Origin: Linepithema humile
Lineage: Eukaryota > Arthropoda > Insecta > Hymenoptera > Formicidae
Direction of reading: 5' to 3'
DNA: 64,000 bases
Assembly: GCF_040581485.1 (NCBI RefSeq)
Contig: NC_090130.1
Coordinates: 12,231,426 to 12,295,425, forward strand
The position numbers and the translations under genes are program-made. Positions 32,101-38,903 of the stretch are shown piece after piece; the first letter of the stretch is position 1, and every line of letters starts with the position of its first letter. A model generated the notes under the pieces. That model saw nothing but the letters and a program-made list of their open reading frames with translations, searched no databases and was not told where the DNA came from.

Positions 32101-33933
32101 ATACCTGACAGGTCCCATACCTGCCAGGCCCCATAGCTATAAATACAACCCTACGACTTATTTCATTTGATCTATAGGTAGCCATGCGGACTAGGACCAG
32201 GACTAGAAACCCAGCGATCCAGGTTCAAACCCGGTTTGGATTTTCTCAATTCGGAAAAAAATAAAAAGTTTACGTCATCCCGCGCCTGCCATAAATACGA
32301 CCCTTAGACTTATTTCATTAGATCTATAGGTAGCCCAGCAGACTAGGACCAGGACTAGAAATCCAACGATCCAGGTTCGAACCCCGTTTGAATTTTCTCA
32401 ATTCGGAAAAATAAAAATTTCCGCCATCTTGTCAACATCCGCCATCTTGTTTACCCGTAGCCGCCATCTTTTTTTCCCATCCCGTCAGAGAGGAGTGGGG
32501 GAATGTTTTGGCGCCAGACCCACCGCGGGGGGCCTAGACGGGGTAGGTGGTGGGGGTTTGTTGTGACGGCCCATACCTGCCAACATACTACTTTCATATT
32601 TAATAATTTTAAAACAAATTTCTTAAATCTAATCTAGAGACTAAAAAATGTTTGTATATTGATTTTCATTATATAAAAAGGAATGTTTAATAATCGTAAC
32701 ATTACTGTGTACTTTCTTTTTACATCGTTAAATAAAAGAAACTATAGTAATTATTTGTAAAATATACAAGTATCTATCTTTCAATTATAAGAAATCATTT
32801 TATTAATATAAAATGATTATATTTAATTTATTTCACTTACACATAATTATCTTACAAATTTGCAGCTGCGAAAAATTCTCCTTTTTTTTTGCTCCATACC
32901 AGCTGTAATTAACAGCTACATTATTGGAAAATATTTTCCTCATTAATTGTATACATGACGTTTTTAAATCTTTGCATGTAACACGAACCAATTGTTTCAC
33001 CTAAATTATAAAAAATTGCGTTATAAGATATTGCGTATTTCTCTATGAATTATTTTTAAAACGTATTTAGCCAAAACTATACAATTTTTATATTATTATT
33101 ATATTTATTGTGTTATATTATGTTATATTTTATTTTATTATATTATATATTTTATTTTTTAGGAAATTATTTTTTATATAAAGCATCCCTAAATAAAGAT
33201 ATCAGTTTTAAATTGGAAAACAATATTTAAAAAAAGTCAATTTATATTATATTTGTAAAACTTTATTTTATAAATAAGTAATTGAAAAAGTTTGAAGGTT
33301 AATATGTATATACATGTCTATTCTATTCTTTAGAAACTTATGTACATTAAGTTAATGGATTAAGTCAAATATATATAGCAAATATAATAAATCTAATGAC
33401 TATTGTAATTACAATTTACATAACATTTAAAAAGTGTGATGACACAAAATTTCAACTAAATGTTAATAGTGTTTCCGACTGAAGCAGATTAATCCAAACT
33501 AAGTTTAATGGTGATTAAAATTATTTTAGGTTCACTGCTCTAGTCAAAAACGCTAGAAGACTTTGATTAAAAATTGTATTTTCTATATATATATATATAT
33601 ATCATTCTATTATCTTAAAACATATTATTTTAAAAATTATAAAATTGTTCTACCTTCAAAGATAATTTCTGTTGGATTAAAATAATAATGAACTTACCAT
33701 TTGACTTTGGTAAACTTTATCATTCATTATTTTTGTTTCCATTGCTTGGACATCATTTTGATTTTTCAACGGCAAATCTTGAAAAATGTCTATACTTTCT
33801 TCTTTTCTTTCTTCTCTAATGTTAGTAATAGGAAGTTTTTCTGCGATGAGTTTTAGAAGCCTTCCATTGGAATTTATTTTTAGTTCTAAATCTATCAACT
33901 TTCCAATAACAAACCATTGAAAGTTGTCTCTTT
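14190..33933 (-). CDS. DUF4806-like host gene split by the Polinton (3' exons)
   Basis: Three exons are supported on the minus strand: 33698-33933, 32856-33000 and 14190-14320. Phases agree at each junction (phase 0, then one base carried over). The first contains DNFQWFVIGKLIDLELK. The second contains CIQLMRKIFSNNVAVNYSW. The third is LAHAKERMGRAEKE followed by a TGA at 14190-14192. The arrangement, with a Leu-rich helix followed by a YSW-G-K..F segment, resembles the DUF4806 family that is expanded in ants; its function is unknown. The 5' exons were not found upstream. The last intron (14321-32855) contains the whole Polinton; without it the intron would be about 293 bp. The insertion is 36 bp from the terminal acceptor, so splicing may be impaired. 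Confidence 0.55.
14351..14356. repeat. 6-bp target-site duplication of Polinton (left)
   Basis: TTCATA precedes the left terminus AGTAGTATGTTGGC and recurs at 32593-32598. Six-bp duplications are characteristic of Polinton/Maverick insertion. Confidence 0.95.
14562..14622 (-). repeat. tRNA-Ser(AGA)-derived segment, TIR unit 1
   Basis: Read on the minus strand, there is an A-box-like TAGCCCAGCAG. An anticodon-arm-like GGACTAGAAATCCA follows (seven-base loop CTAGAAA, U33 and anticodon AGA in place). A B-box GGTTCGAACC follows at tRNA-like spacing. The acceptor stem does not pair and the long variable arm of tRNA-Ser is missing, so it is a tRNA-derived relic or Pol III promoter-like sequence, not a tRNA gene. 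Confidence 0.6.
14713..14772 (-). repeat. tRNA-Ser(AGA)-derived segment, TIR unit 2
   Basis: This is a diverged tandem copy of the segment at 14562-14622. It has the B-box GGTTCAAACC and the arm GGACTAGAAACCCA, and it is embedded in a repeat unit of about 150 bp. The A-box has one mismatch. Counterparts occur in the right TIR. Confidence 0.6.
14865..15170. repeat. Tandem array in left TIR, three units
   Basis: Units of about 105-115 bp each contain CTGGCAGGTATGGG, GACGTCACACAGTCGCCTC, CGTATTTATGGTGG and ACATGAGGTACCCC. Three copies are present here against four in the right TIR. Confidence 0.9.
15659..16516 (-). CDS. Polinton minus-strand protein, possibly PC4-like DNA-binding
   Basis: This is an intact 285-codon frame and the only Polinton gene read leftward; its stop is at the inner edge of the TIR. 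Around residues 76-110 it has a segment (FVKFSSKGADGICFNMAEW) in the style of PC4/p15-like single-stranded DNA-binding domains, followed by a strand-rich stretch to about residue 145. A basic KKRR patch lies near residue 170 and a helical C-terminal half follows. In Polintons a single-strand binding function would fit replication. The family call is tentative and the sequence may instead be an unclassified Polinton protein. A second Met at residue 10 could be the real start. Confidence 0.6.
   Translation of the reverse strand: MRLRIKISVMDKRREIVKSEKPTKCSDTSEARCDITEKIVQNCMLLSTTYGLNFSYTKKIHVGLQTSINSDEFDFQPFVKFSSKGADGICFNMAEWQKFQENMKQMSDYLNGNSITANSIIINKIIINFTTAYGARALLLTYRENGQEVQPLENTTTKEEIHAPKKRRTYSLAIAMQRASFLGLENILECVNANLNRLNIITTSANDCAKYLINEIQIRLPIVGYIENDIIKLAFKSNCREIQTNVRTQLKDLTFLDDQFEIVFLELIALYFDQIVHIIRFQRKL
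16517..17324. promoter_or_regulatory. Divergent intergenic region with repeated motif
   Basis: The region lies between the leftward PC4-like gene and the rightward leader exon. TTTACTACGTG followed 10-15 bases later by GGATTATTCTTAT occurs at 16825-16866 and again at 16940-16978, and ATAATAGGATTAT recurs at about 17050. TATAAAA at 17200-17206 lies about 120 bp before the ATG at 17325 and is a plausible core promoter. The paired motif is a candidate binding site, with no proof. Confidence 0.5.
17325..18513 (+). CDS. Short isoform: acidic leader protein ending in exon 5
   Basis: Exons 17325-17646, 17716-17865, 17956-18078, 18158-18367 and 18455-18513 form an uninterrupted frame with a TAA at 18511-18513, about 287 residues. 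Exon 1 is helical with a hydrophobic stretch near FRLGHFSIYLQLLIIAGE. Exon 2 carries a basic RRRR patch. Exon 4 is almost entirely Glu/Gln. The last exon ends in a Tyr/Pro-rich tail. Every intron is GT-AG and phase 1. I recognise no family. It could be a stand-alone Polinton protein or only the leader of the polymerase; the two are not exclusive. A further donor (GTGAGC at 18538) follows the stop. Confidence 0.6.
17325..22859 (+). CDS. pPolB: Polinton protein-primed DNA polymerase B with spliced acidic leader
   Basis: The main exon (18661-22859) holds the polymerase. It has an N-terminal region with DNLCFPRAL, a Cys/His cluster (about 19690-20035), 3'-5' exonuclease motifs (FYDFET, HNAKSFD, YCRNDVD) and polymerase motifs A (DVCSLYPY, about 21486), B (LNSFWGKFGQ, about 22080) and C (YYDTDS, about 22358). 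It ends in a C-terminal Glu-rich loop. There is no ATG for about 380 codons at its 5' end. A strong acceptor (TTTTGCAG) ends at 18660. Exons 17325-17646, 17716-17865, 17956-18078 and 18158-18367 are joined by phase-1 introns and lead in frame to 18661, giving about 1,667 residues. Alternative use of exon 18455-18513 ends the leader instead. Catalytic motifs are intact. Confidence 0.85.
22860..23266. other. Intergenic region between polymerase and ATPase
   Basis: This is AT-rich with several AATAAA signals (about 22960-23065) that could polyadenylate the polymerase transcript. TATAAAA at 23176-23182 could serve the downstream gene block. No coding is seen. Confidence 0.5.
23267..23404. repeat. 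Two perfect 69-bp tandem copies
   Basis: 23267-23335 and 23336-23404 are identical units starting GGTTGCGCTTGTCC and ending GTACGCTAGCGC. The unit is a multiple of three and is followed by a CCG run (about 23413-23440). This is upstream of the ATPase start and probably 5' untranslated. Confidence 0.95.
23538..24230 (+). CDS. Polinton packaging ATPase (FtsK/HerA, A32-like)
   Basis: The protein is 230 residues. Walker A is SGPTGCGKT at residues 14-22, Walker B is LVIIDDLM around residues 97-104, and LITQN further on is the sensor-type motif found in A32/FtsK-HerA genome-packaging ATPases. These enzymes drive DNA into preformed capsids. The size is typical for Polintons, and no defect is visible. 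The stop codon lies inside TATAAAAA (24226-24233), which may be the core promoter of the next gene. Confidence 0.9.
   Translation: MDIRWKHPWTSIVSGPTGCGKTVFVKTFLKYLSEMADVSFQRVLFYYAEWQDAYRQLQYAFEKKERNAAGKIKKNAIEFREGLPQAHDYSHDPLTPKLVIIDDLMRESSSCDVIVDLFTKGSHHKNLSVILITQNLFHQGRCQRDISLNTNYIVVFKNPRDRAQIRHLARQVYPDDPKFLEEAYFDATSRPHGYLLLDLKQSTPDKYRFRTSIFPDDALRYVYVPRRSSV
24226..24233 (+). promoter_or_regulatory. TATA-like box overlapping the ATPase stop codon
   Basis: TATAAAAA lies about 50 bp before the next ATG (24282) and contains the TAA of the ATPase gene. Position and sequence fit a core promoter but this is inference only. Confidence 0.35.
24282..24659 (+). CDS. Conserved small Polinton protein with hydrophobic C-terminus
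   Basis: This is a 125-residue basic protein. The middle has a Cys pair (IRCICECVFNTLNGN) and a Lys/Arg-rich helix. The tail is KLLVQRGGFLSYIIVPLLEALF, a basic-glycine-hydrophobic ending seen in a small protein that recurs beside the ATPase in arthropod Polintons. Such an ending could be an amphipathic membrane-active or capsid-associated peptide. It is intact, and its function is unknown. Confidence 0.65.
   Translation: MKVAASDAATKTARRSIGKRNVCLLEALCHLNKNQRSSFLRTADEKFIRCICECVFNTLNGNVALERREKNRLSKYKTTLRRIASKRGNWKNKRKLLVQRGGFLSYIIVPLLEALFSRIIDKVTA
24690..25565 (+). CDS. Conserved Polinton protein of the PX/PW type, function unknown
   Basis: This is a 291-residue intact frame. The N-terminus is polar with an Asn run. 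An acidic run (EEEEEEED) lies near residue 115. The C-terminal half has the conserved-looking core INWDEYGVVTIDG.. SNISDLINEAMRDRK and then LNIPSALVRNKK. I recall this core as recurring in Polintons next to the integrase, without known activity. The stop overlaps the start of the integrase by 4 bp, suggesting close transcriptional coupling. Another ATG at 24708 is possible. Confidence 0.65.
   Translation: MKRAKKMVLISTENLERMQRQLHQPTTDYGAPLVENTPDESVNNNNNNNYNSVRTPGTALSRLDAEMSRILNSPYPNDEAERWKMYKEALWRYLHFVRVAHGRRNQDARNAEEEEEEEDAMDTREEEVPPSDLSFAPGSSRARSLPKEHDASLGVMKSVERIVESVPKSYRAEARLLTKRLLDKASSTRINWDEYGVVTIDGNVVKDSNISDLINEAMRDRKTVKAAGRVQFARLLHDLNIPSALVRNKKLLTAGSSQNIAKLTGPAASSTPQRNTDSPPARRLFEWSKLE
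25562..26692 (+). CDS. Polinton integrase (retroviral-type DDE) with chromodomain
   Basis: The protein is 376 residues. The catalytic triad is Asp71 (WEADLIEL), Asp134 (LQTDKGKEF) and Glu169 (IVERFNRTLKER), with 34 residues between the last two, the D,D-35-E spacing of retroviral integrases. A helical N-terminal part precedes it and an SH3-like basic region follows (YHVGDHVRISRAK). The C-terminus from about residue 318 (EFIVDRVIRSRG .. LVSWRGYPSKFDSWIP) is a chromodomain, which in related elements guides insertion to chromatin marks. All key residues are present. It performs insertion with 6-bp staggered joining, matching the TTCATA duplication. Confidence 0.95.
   Translation: MMALEKLYYDPAHYAGYSAVDNLFRAANLPRNNVERWLEAQDAYTLHRPLRRKFPRMHYNVTNIDDLWEADLIELRNLKSYNEGYSYLLVIIDVLSKYVWVEPLRDKTSNSVMRAFQNVLSRSNGRAPVYLQTDKGKEFVGRSLQKFLEENDIRFRVARNPDVKAAIVERFNRTLKERMWRYFTHKNTRRYIDVLQNIVNAYNHTRHSSTRMQPYAVTRENARIACENITRRWRSNGEANEKRRKAKYHVGDHVRISRAKVVFEKRYEARWSEEIFRIHRILDWRKPRVYELSDLAGEVIDGIFYEQELARVEKNLQEEEFIVDRVIRSRGRGNNKQVLVSWRGYPSKFDSWIPASSLTPLVQNEDGSISLDSSQQ
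26697..27587 (+). pseudogene. Polinton minor capsid (penton-like, PY) gene with one premature stop
   Basis: The ATG at 26697 is 4 bp after the integrase stop. The frame is open for 297 codons except for a TAG at 26772-26774 (codon 26). The downstream part has the expected strand-rich single-jelly-roll pattern and the conserved ending EIDIKDQFGKRIPFQSGTL near the C-terminus. In Polintons this protein forms the capsid vertices. With the stop, translation from the normal start would make only 25 residues. Re-initiation at a downstream ATG would lose the N-terminal strands. Another reading is an assembly or sequencing error at one base. Confidence 0.8.
27617..28204 (+). CDS. Basic virion protein resembling adenovirus pVI/pX
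   Basis: This is a 195-residue intact frame. A Gly-rich amphipathic segment (HGIGSFLGGLFRRVLPYL, about residues 32-49) is followed by KGVRAVGKEALRAG, the pattern noted in the minor capsid/core proteins of Polintons and in adenovirus pVI/pX. The C-terminal third is extremely Lys/Arg-rich and would bind DNA. It sits between the two capsid genes and is probably processed by the protease encoded downstream. Confidence 0.75.
   Translation: MARPEDHEYYDSGGRSGGITRVFVGAPYQRGHGIGSFLGGLFRRVLPYLSKGVRAVGKEALRAGVNVMEDVENNTPFKEAVKSRLKESSGNLKRKAKEKITSLMKGTGYKVSAKTAALQFPFFSHVRRNAASKRRRRQTNKKKSSKNSNARRKITNKKRATKKIRTAGRKTNNKKKPSTGRCRRVKKRSVADIFS
28234..29571 (+). CDS. Polinton major capsid protein (double jelly roll)
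   Basis: The protein is 445 residues and intact. The N-terminus (CLKSELDLFSLPPTQTSIE) and the following strand-rich body, with HSMFNQIDIYFN near residue 105 and CDVFNQDKFLINGVEVRMRL near residue 190, have the form of the Polinton major capsid. Length and position before the protease agree with the group. The C-terminal region has TLFAFDLTPD and ends in a short hydrophobic strand. This is evidence that the element descends from, or still is, a virion-forming polintovirus. Confidence 0.9.
   Translation: MSFLHTHSNECLKSELDLFSLPPTQTSIERSQWIYYKPVTSLADDAPIEFVIPGHGEDYLDLTHTMLSLRVRVESSPLAGGGTAAGTPEFKVGPVNHLLHSMFNQIDIYFNQKLVSPPNNAYAYRAYIEALLNYSSPAKNSHLTSCLWDADTPGLMDALLESQATNQALVRRSRYIRDGQALDLIGHLHCDVFNQDKFLINGVEVRMRLVRSKDSFCLMESNSVSKIRLLDASLLVRRAKISPGVLLSHARMLSKTTAKYPLTKVEVKTFTIHAGLVGESIDNVILGQLPKRVIVGFVDNRAFNGDRKLNPFNFKNYGINFFSLYADGMQIPSRPLQPNFSKDENLYVEAYHTLFSGTGIHFLNEGNSISREDYAQGYTLFAFDLTPDLSAHCAGHWNLAKHGSLRLEVKFDKALTTTVNCIVYAEFDNILEIDSSRQVIVDFGG
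29742..30713 (+). pseudogene. Conserved unknown Polinton gene with one premature stop
   Basis: From the ATG at 29742 the frame stays open to 30713 except for a TGA at 29907-29909 (codon 56). The N-terminus MDIVIDIQGFRDADEKFIPKE and the region after the stop, with a Cys/His patch (HRCSHHGFRFC) and LCALRNAGKLKRW, are segments I recall as common to a protein in arthropod Polintons. The early Asp in VIDIQGF may hint at an RNase H-like nuclease fold, but that is a weak guess. The tail is low complexity and overlaps the protease gene by 116 bp in another frame. A longer start at 29646 is possible. Confidence 0.6.
30598..31119 (+). CDS. Polinton adenain-like cysteine protease
   Basis: The protein is 173 residues. 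The catalytic layout of adenovirus/Ulp1-fold proteases is visible. His49 is in GRHWVAFYID, Asp65 in TYFDSYG, a Gln at 94 or 96 in VQLQG could form the oxyanion hole, and Cys103 is in QTCGQYCCVF. The enzyme would mature the capsid proteins. It overlaps the end of the previous frame, and an AATAAA at about 31114 follows, close to the inner edge of the right TIR. It is intact. Confidence 0.9.
   Translation: MNSLEILHALRRLNVRYVGVYPADRLPRVWTRSTAIVANTDEHDRPGRHWVAFYIDEHGTGTYFDSYGIPPHSDQRFHLRLRRNSTMYRWNTVQLQGFFSQTCGQYCCVFLYYLSLGYNLEQFLRLFTDDYNQNDRLIVCLYRKIFHCKKNEQTKVRTSTCCNIQRCIFKNFK
31173..32592. repeat. Polinton right terminal inverted repeat (1,420 bp)
   Basis: This is the inverted counterpart of 14357-15664. 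It has four tandem units (about 31679-32110) where the left TIR has three, which accounts for the 112-bp length difference. The same two tRNA-Ser-like segments are present at about 32178-32236 and 32329-32388 on the plus strand. Confidence 0.96.
32593..32598. repeat. 6-bp target-site duplication of Polinton (right)
   Basis: TTCATA follows the right terminus CATACTACT and matches 14351-14356. Confidence 0.95.
32691..32870. repeat. 180-bp direct repeat, right copy
   Basis: It matches 13621-13800 without a difference that I can see. Its last 15 bases belong to the coding exon 32856-33000 (minus strand); the rest is donor and intron sequence. Confidence 0.95.
33001..33697. other. Intron of the DUF4806-like gene
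   Basis: AT-rich sequence with a TA run at 33582-33602. It lies between two predicted exons with an acceptor at 33001 and a donor at 33697. Nothing else is recognised. Confidence 0.45.
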
Positions 33934-33984
33934 CTATATAAAGATTTAAAAAATAATATTAGAAAAATATTAAAGAGAATACTT

Positions 33985-34350
33985 TTGAGTATACCCAGAT
34001 AACCAAATGCTTGTAAAATTGCCGTCATGTTGCTGACAACCGTTGAAGGAACTGCTTTCAAAAACATCGGTGTTATGTGTTTCCGCAATATGTAAGTTAC
34101 GTTGTGCTCACATTTTTCAACAGGAAACAATAGCAAGTAGACGGCAACTTGTTGACATTGGTTTGCTGTCCCTGATGATTTAATTTCTGAGTAACATGAT
34201 AGCAACTTGTTGCCATTAAGTTGCCATTTGCGATTTCACAGCAACATGGAGCATTTTGTTATCATCAACTGTCGTTCATAACGAACAGCAAGTGAACAGC
34301 AATATGACGGTAATTTATGATTAAATATGGATGATGTACATATGATAACA
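33985..34350. repeat. GTTGCC/CAACA-rich segment, likely MITE fragment
   Basis: The segment begins ACCCAGATAACCAA, the reverse complement of TTGGTTATCTGGGT at about 62303. Both loci share many GTTGC/GCAAC phrases (for example CAGCAACATGG, TGTTGCCATTAA). They are probably two copies of one non-autonomous element. Boundaries on the other side are unclear. Confidence 0.45.
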
Positions 34351-34713
34351 ACATAAAGCTTCGTAACAGGTTTTTATTGCTGCAGAAAATTTTTTTATAC
34401 GGAAAAGTAGCATAAGACTATATAATTTAGTATTAGCCATTTTAGTACTTGTAGATACTAACTTACAGGTACTACATTGGTTAATACTAAATTATATGGT
34501 CCTAAATATACTATTTTTCCATAAGTTTGAATATTATAAAAAAGATTAGGTTCAGTAAAAAGTTATATTAGACACCATTACATATATGTATATATATAAA
34601 TGACAAAAGTATCACATTTTATTGTTTAATCTTTGTATATAATAAAATATATAATAATACTTTAAAATACGCGACAGTACATATTCGGTGCCCATTTTTT
34701 CTTTTTTTTAAAT
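34351..34713. other. Non-coding interval, 3' of the second DUF4806-like gene
   Basis: An imperfect inverted repeat around GTACTTGTAGATACTAACTT (34420-34500) and short TA tracts are visible. No coding is seen. Confidence 0.4.
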
Positions 34714-37477
34714 TTAATTTTCTTCGTCAATAGTTGCGTACTCATCATCATTTTGATTGTCATTCTCATCATTTTCATCGCCATTCTTATCGTCATTTTC
34801 ATTGTCAATCTCATCGTTGTTTTCATCGTCATTCACATCTTTCTGTGCAGCGAGTTCTTCATTCTGATTTCGAAGCAGATTTTGTTGTGCCTTCGTTCGT
34901 TGCTTTTTACGATGCCCCATTTGTGCTGCGTTCCCGCGTCTCGTAGTTGCAATTCGGAGCCGCGACTTGCTCGTTCTCACCGCTTCTCCTACTTCGCGAA
35001 AAAATATATCTTGTGTTGGGGCAGCAAAGTTTGGGTTTAACGCCACTGCATCTGAAATTAAAGATTACACACACACACACACACAATATATTCATTAAGT
35101 CCACATTTTATGGAAAGATCAAATAATTTATTATAACTATTTAATTTCAAAATTTATTTTTAAACTGCTTCAAATTAATTGTAATTATAATAATGGTATA
35201 ACTAACAATATTTAAAAATATGTACGTGGAGGCCCAGTTCGTTAAAATCACAATTCATTTGGAGCAATTTAAATCCATAAATTGATAAATTTATAAATTA
35301 ATATCATTTGTGAATTTGCACATTGTTTCACATTGTTTTAGAAAATATATGTAGCAAATTTTTAAAATTGAAATTATAACTTACCATATATTACTTTAAT
35401 CAATCTGGTATCGAATAATGGAAGATTCCCACGCTCTCCCCATACAGAATAAAGTTGAATAGTTTCGTCCGATATTGCTTCCTTCATGCAAAATCTCACG
35501 GCATCATGTACACTGAAACCTCCTAAGAATTTCAAATATTCGACCTGTAAAAAGAATAACATCAATTTATAATTCTTACAATATTCTTTTAATAATATTT
35601 ATTACTGCCAATCCTCATATTAACATTATTGTCAATCTTTTATATAGATATTTTTACAGTATGGGTATAAAGACTATAATTTCATGTATTCAACTACAAA
35701 ACCAACAAACTAAAGAACGTACAATATATTAAAGATTATTTTGCAAGTAATGAATATTAATACTCAATTTTAAATTGTGATTCAAACACGTAAAGACAAA
35801 ATTGTATGTTATATGGACAGTGTCAAAAATGAGTAAAATGTCTTATTTTTGTTTTACCGTTTTTCTATCCTAACATTCTTATTTCTTCAAAATTAAAAAA
35901 CTTACAGCAATCTCGTATTCCTCTTCCGAGATGTTATTAAAATCGATTACATCTTGTATTGATCGAAGTGGAAATGAACACGGCTTTGGAGGCATAATGT
36001 TCACTCGCTTTCGCAGCAACCTGTTCAACTTACGGTTTATCACTCTAAAAAGAAACAAGAAGTTCAATTTTTTTACATACTTATCAAATCTTATCGAAAA
36101 GTTTTTTATGTTATCAAAAAGTTTATTAATGTAAACAAAAAACTTTGCATGTACATATATTTTTATCAGTTTATTTAGATACACATATTTAATAGAAGCC
36201 AGTTCTCAACAAAAAAATAATTGAAAATTTGGCCAAAAAGTTTCTGAATTTTTTCTTACAAATATTACAATTTAAAAAAAAAACACTTTTACTGTAAAAT
36301 AAACAAAAAAAATAGGGCAATTCCACTTGTAAATTATCAATTACCTGGATAAAAGTCTGTAAATATGTAAATATCAAAAGATACGGTAGTATCTCGTTGA
36401 GAATATATCCAAACATATATGTATGGATGAACATTGAAACAAAAATAAATTATAGTAAAAAAATTACATGCTTAAAGATAGGGTTTTTTAGTACTATACA
36501 TATACTATAAAATTAAATTCAATAAACTAATTTTGAAAATGCTTTCGACAGTTACTTTCGAAACAACTGTAATGTGAAAGAAAAAAAATGCTTTCAAAGT
36601 TTCTTCTTATTAATTATCTCCTAACTTTCAAAAATATTGATTCTTTTCACAGCTTTTAACTGCAATTCCAGTTTTTTCCATATTTTTTTCAAAAATTGAT
36701 TTTTGAAAAATTCTGCACTTACTCGTAATCTTCTTTTGTGGGTAACTTGCTAACTGTTTCGCAAAGGCGCCTGAAATTAAAATTGTACCACTTATTTATC
36801 TATATACCGAAATATATACTCTCTCTGTATCGATTTTTTAAAACGTTAAGAACGAAGTTAGAGCGGAGACATATTGTAGGCGTGTATGCAAATTTAACGT
36901 GTACATTAGACATTTACAATTATTTTTCTAATACAATATATATTATTATTGATAGGAAAAATTTCCTACGAAAAAGAATTTAACTTACATGAGGCTGGTC
37001 CTTACATCATCAGTCTGCAGTAAATGTCTGAAAGCATAATTTTAAATAACACAATTTTGTTTTGTGAAAGCATACATCAACTTATATGGTTAGAACCAAT
37101 GTAACTGCGAATACGTACTGCATATCATTATTTTTTGATTCATCATTTCGATTACCGCGACTCACATTCAGAGTATTGATACTGTTAGAATCATAATTAG
37201 ATATTGGTCTAGAGGGTATCGTTGGAGTAGCATATTGGCGTGAGACTGCCTGTACGTAACAAGGTGCAGTTGACGTAAAGATATTGCTTGCATTCTCATA
37301 CGTCGTTGTGGTGTACTCAGGACCGTGTACATAATTCGAAGCCACCCGAGAAAAACTGTCCGGAAGTTGCGGTGTTAACAAATTTGACCCATTACGTGTT
37401 ACATTAGTCAGTTCGGCATAAGGTGCATTAAGCAGCTCAGTATCAAGAGACACGGTAGTGTCTCGCGCCAAGTTCAC
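34714..37477 (-). CDS. Six-exon DUF4806-like gene (5' end open)
   Basis: I predict join(34714-35051, 35385-35544, 35906-36044, 36723-36770, 36989-37027, 37119->37477) on the minus strand. Every junction is GT-AG and every phase agrees, including two micro-exons of 39 and 48 bp. The DUF4806-like core runs from CSFPLRSIQDVIDF through YLKFLGGFSVHDAVRFCMK to LFDTRLIKVIY. A basic region (GHRKKQRTKAQQN) and an Asp/Glu/Asn-rich tail follow. The first visible exon has no ATG, so a 5' exon is missing, perhaps beyond the CGT repeat. The family is expanded in ants and has unknown function. It is adjacent to and co-oriented with another such gene. Confidence 0.65.
35066..35085. repeat. AC microsatellite
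   Basis: An ACACAC run in an intron of the DUF4806-like gene. Confidence 0.8.
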
Positions 37478-37714
37478 GCGCAGCGCAAGACCGACCGTGT
37501 ATCTTTACGCGAGCACATGAGCTGATAGGAGTCGAGATTTTCATATCTCAATAATGCGTGGACCGATCGAATTTATAATAGGCTCAATCGATAGAGCACA
37601 TGCGATATACATGATAAAAGTATCTTTACTTTTTTTGTACATGCTTTCTAAAAAAATATATTAATTGCCAAAGTTTGCCAAAGTCGAAATATGCCGAAAT
37701 CTATGTAAGTCTTG

Positions 37715-38461
<747 letters not shown>

Positions 38462-38903
38462 TGTTCGTCATCCTTCTCTAATATATCTAATATATAAGTT
38501 TGTCCTTTGTCAACTAGAAGCATCAAAATGCGACATGGTTATCCTTTTCTACAGCCCGTGAAATGTCGATTCCCGCATAAGAGCGTCTTTTTTCTTTCCT
38601 TTCTTTTTCTAAAAGACGTCTGTCCTTTTCCAACATGGCGGCGCTCAGACCTGTCAGCTCGCAGCTTTGATGATACTAATCACATTGATATAATTAATAT
38701 CGGTCGTAAAATGTATACATAACGTGTTGTGGAGACGAATAGAGATAGTGTATATCATCAATAATAGTATTCTTCATAAAAAAAATTTTTTTCGATCTTA
38801 AAGTGCAGAAGTGTACACTCTCAGTATTCTGTAGTTAGTTAATTAGTGGACAGAAAGTATACTTTGTGCAGATGGTGGAATCTGCAAGTTTCTGACGTTA
38901 GGT
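38462..38903. other. Non-coding interval after the CGT array
   Basis: No gene is recognised; a short pyrimidine-rich stretch (38590-38630) is the only visible feature. Confidence 0.4.

Larger units (their letters stand above)
14357..32592 (+). mobile_element. Polinton/Maverick, full length, 18,236 bp
   Basis: The element starts AG and ends CT, has terminal inverted repeats of 1,308 bp (left) and 1,420 bp (right), and is flanked by TTCATA on both sides. It encodes the core set of the group: protein-primed polymerase B, retrovirus-like integrase, packaging ATPase, adenain-like protease, major and minor capsid proteins, and several conserved small proteins. Nearly all read on the plus strand in a close-packed block. 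One gene near the left end reads on the minus strand. Base composition is markedly richer in GC and CpG than the flanks. Two genes carry one premature stop each; the others are open. It lies in an intron of a host gene. Confidence 0.97.
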
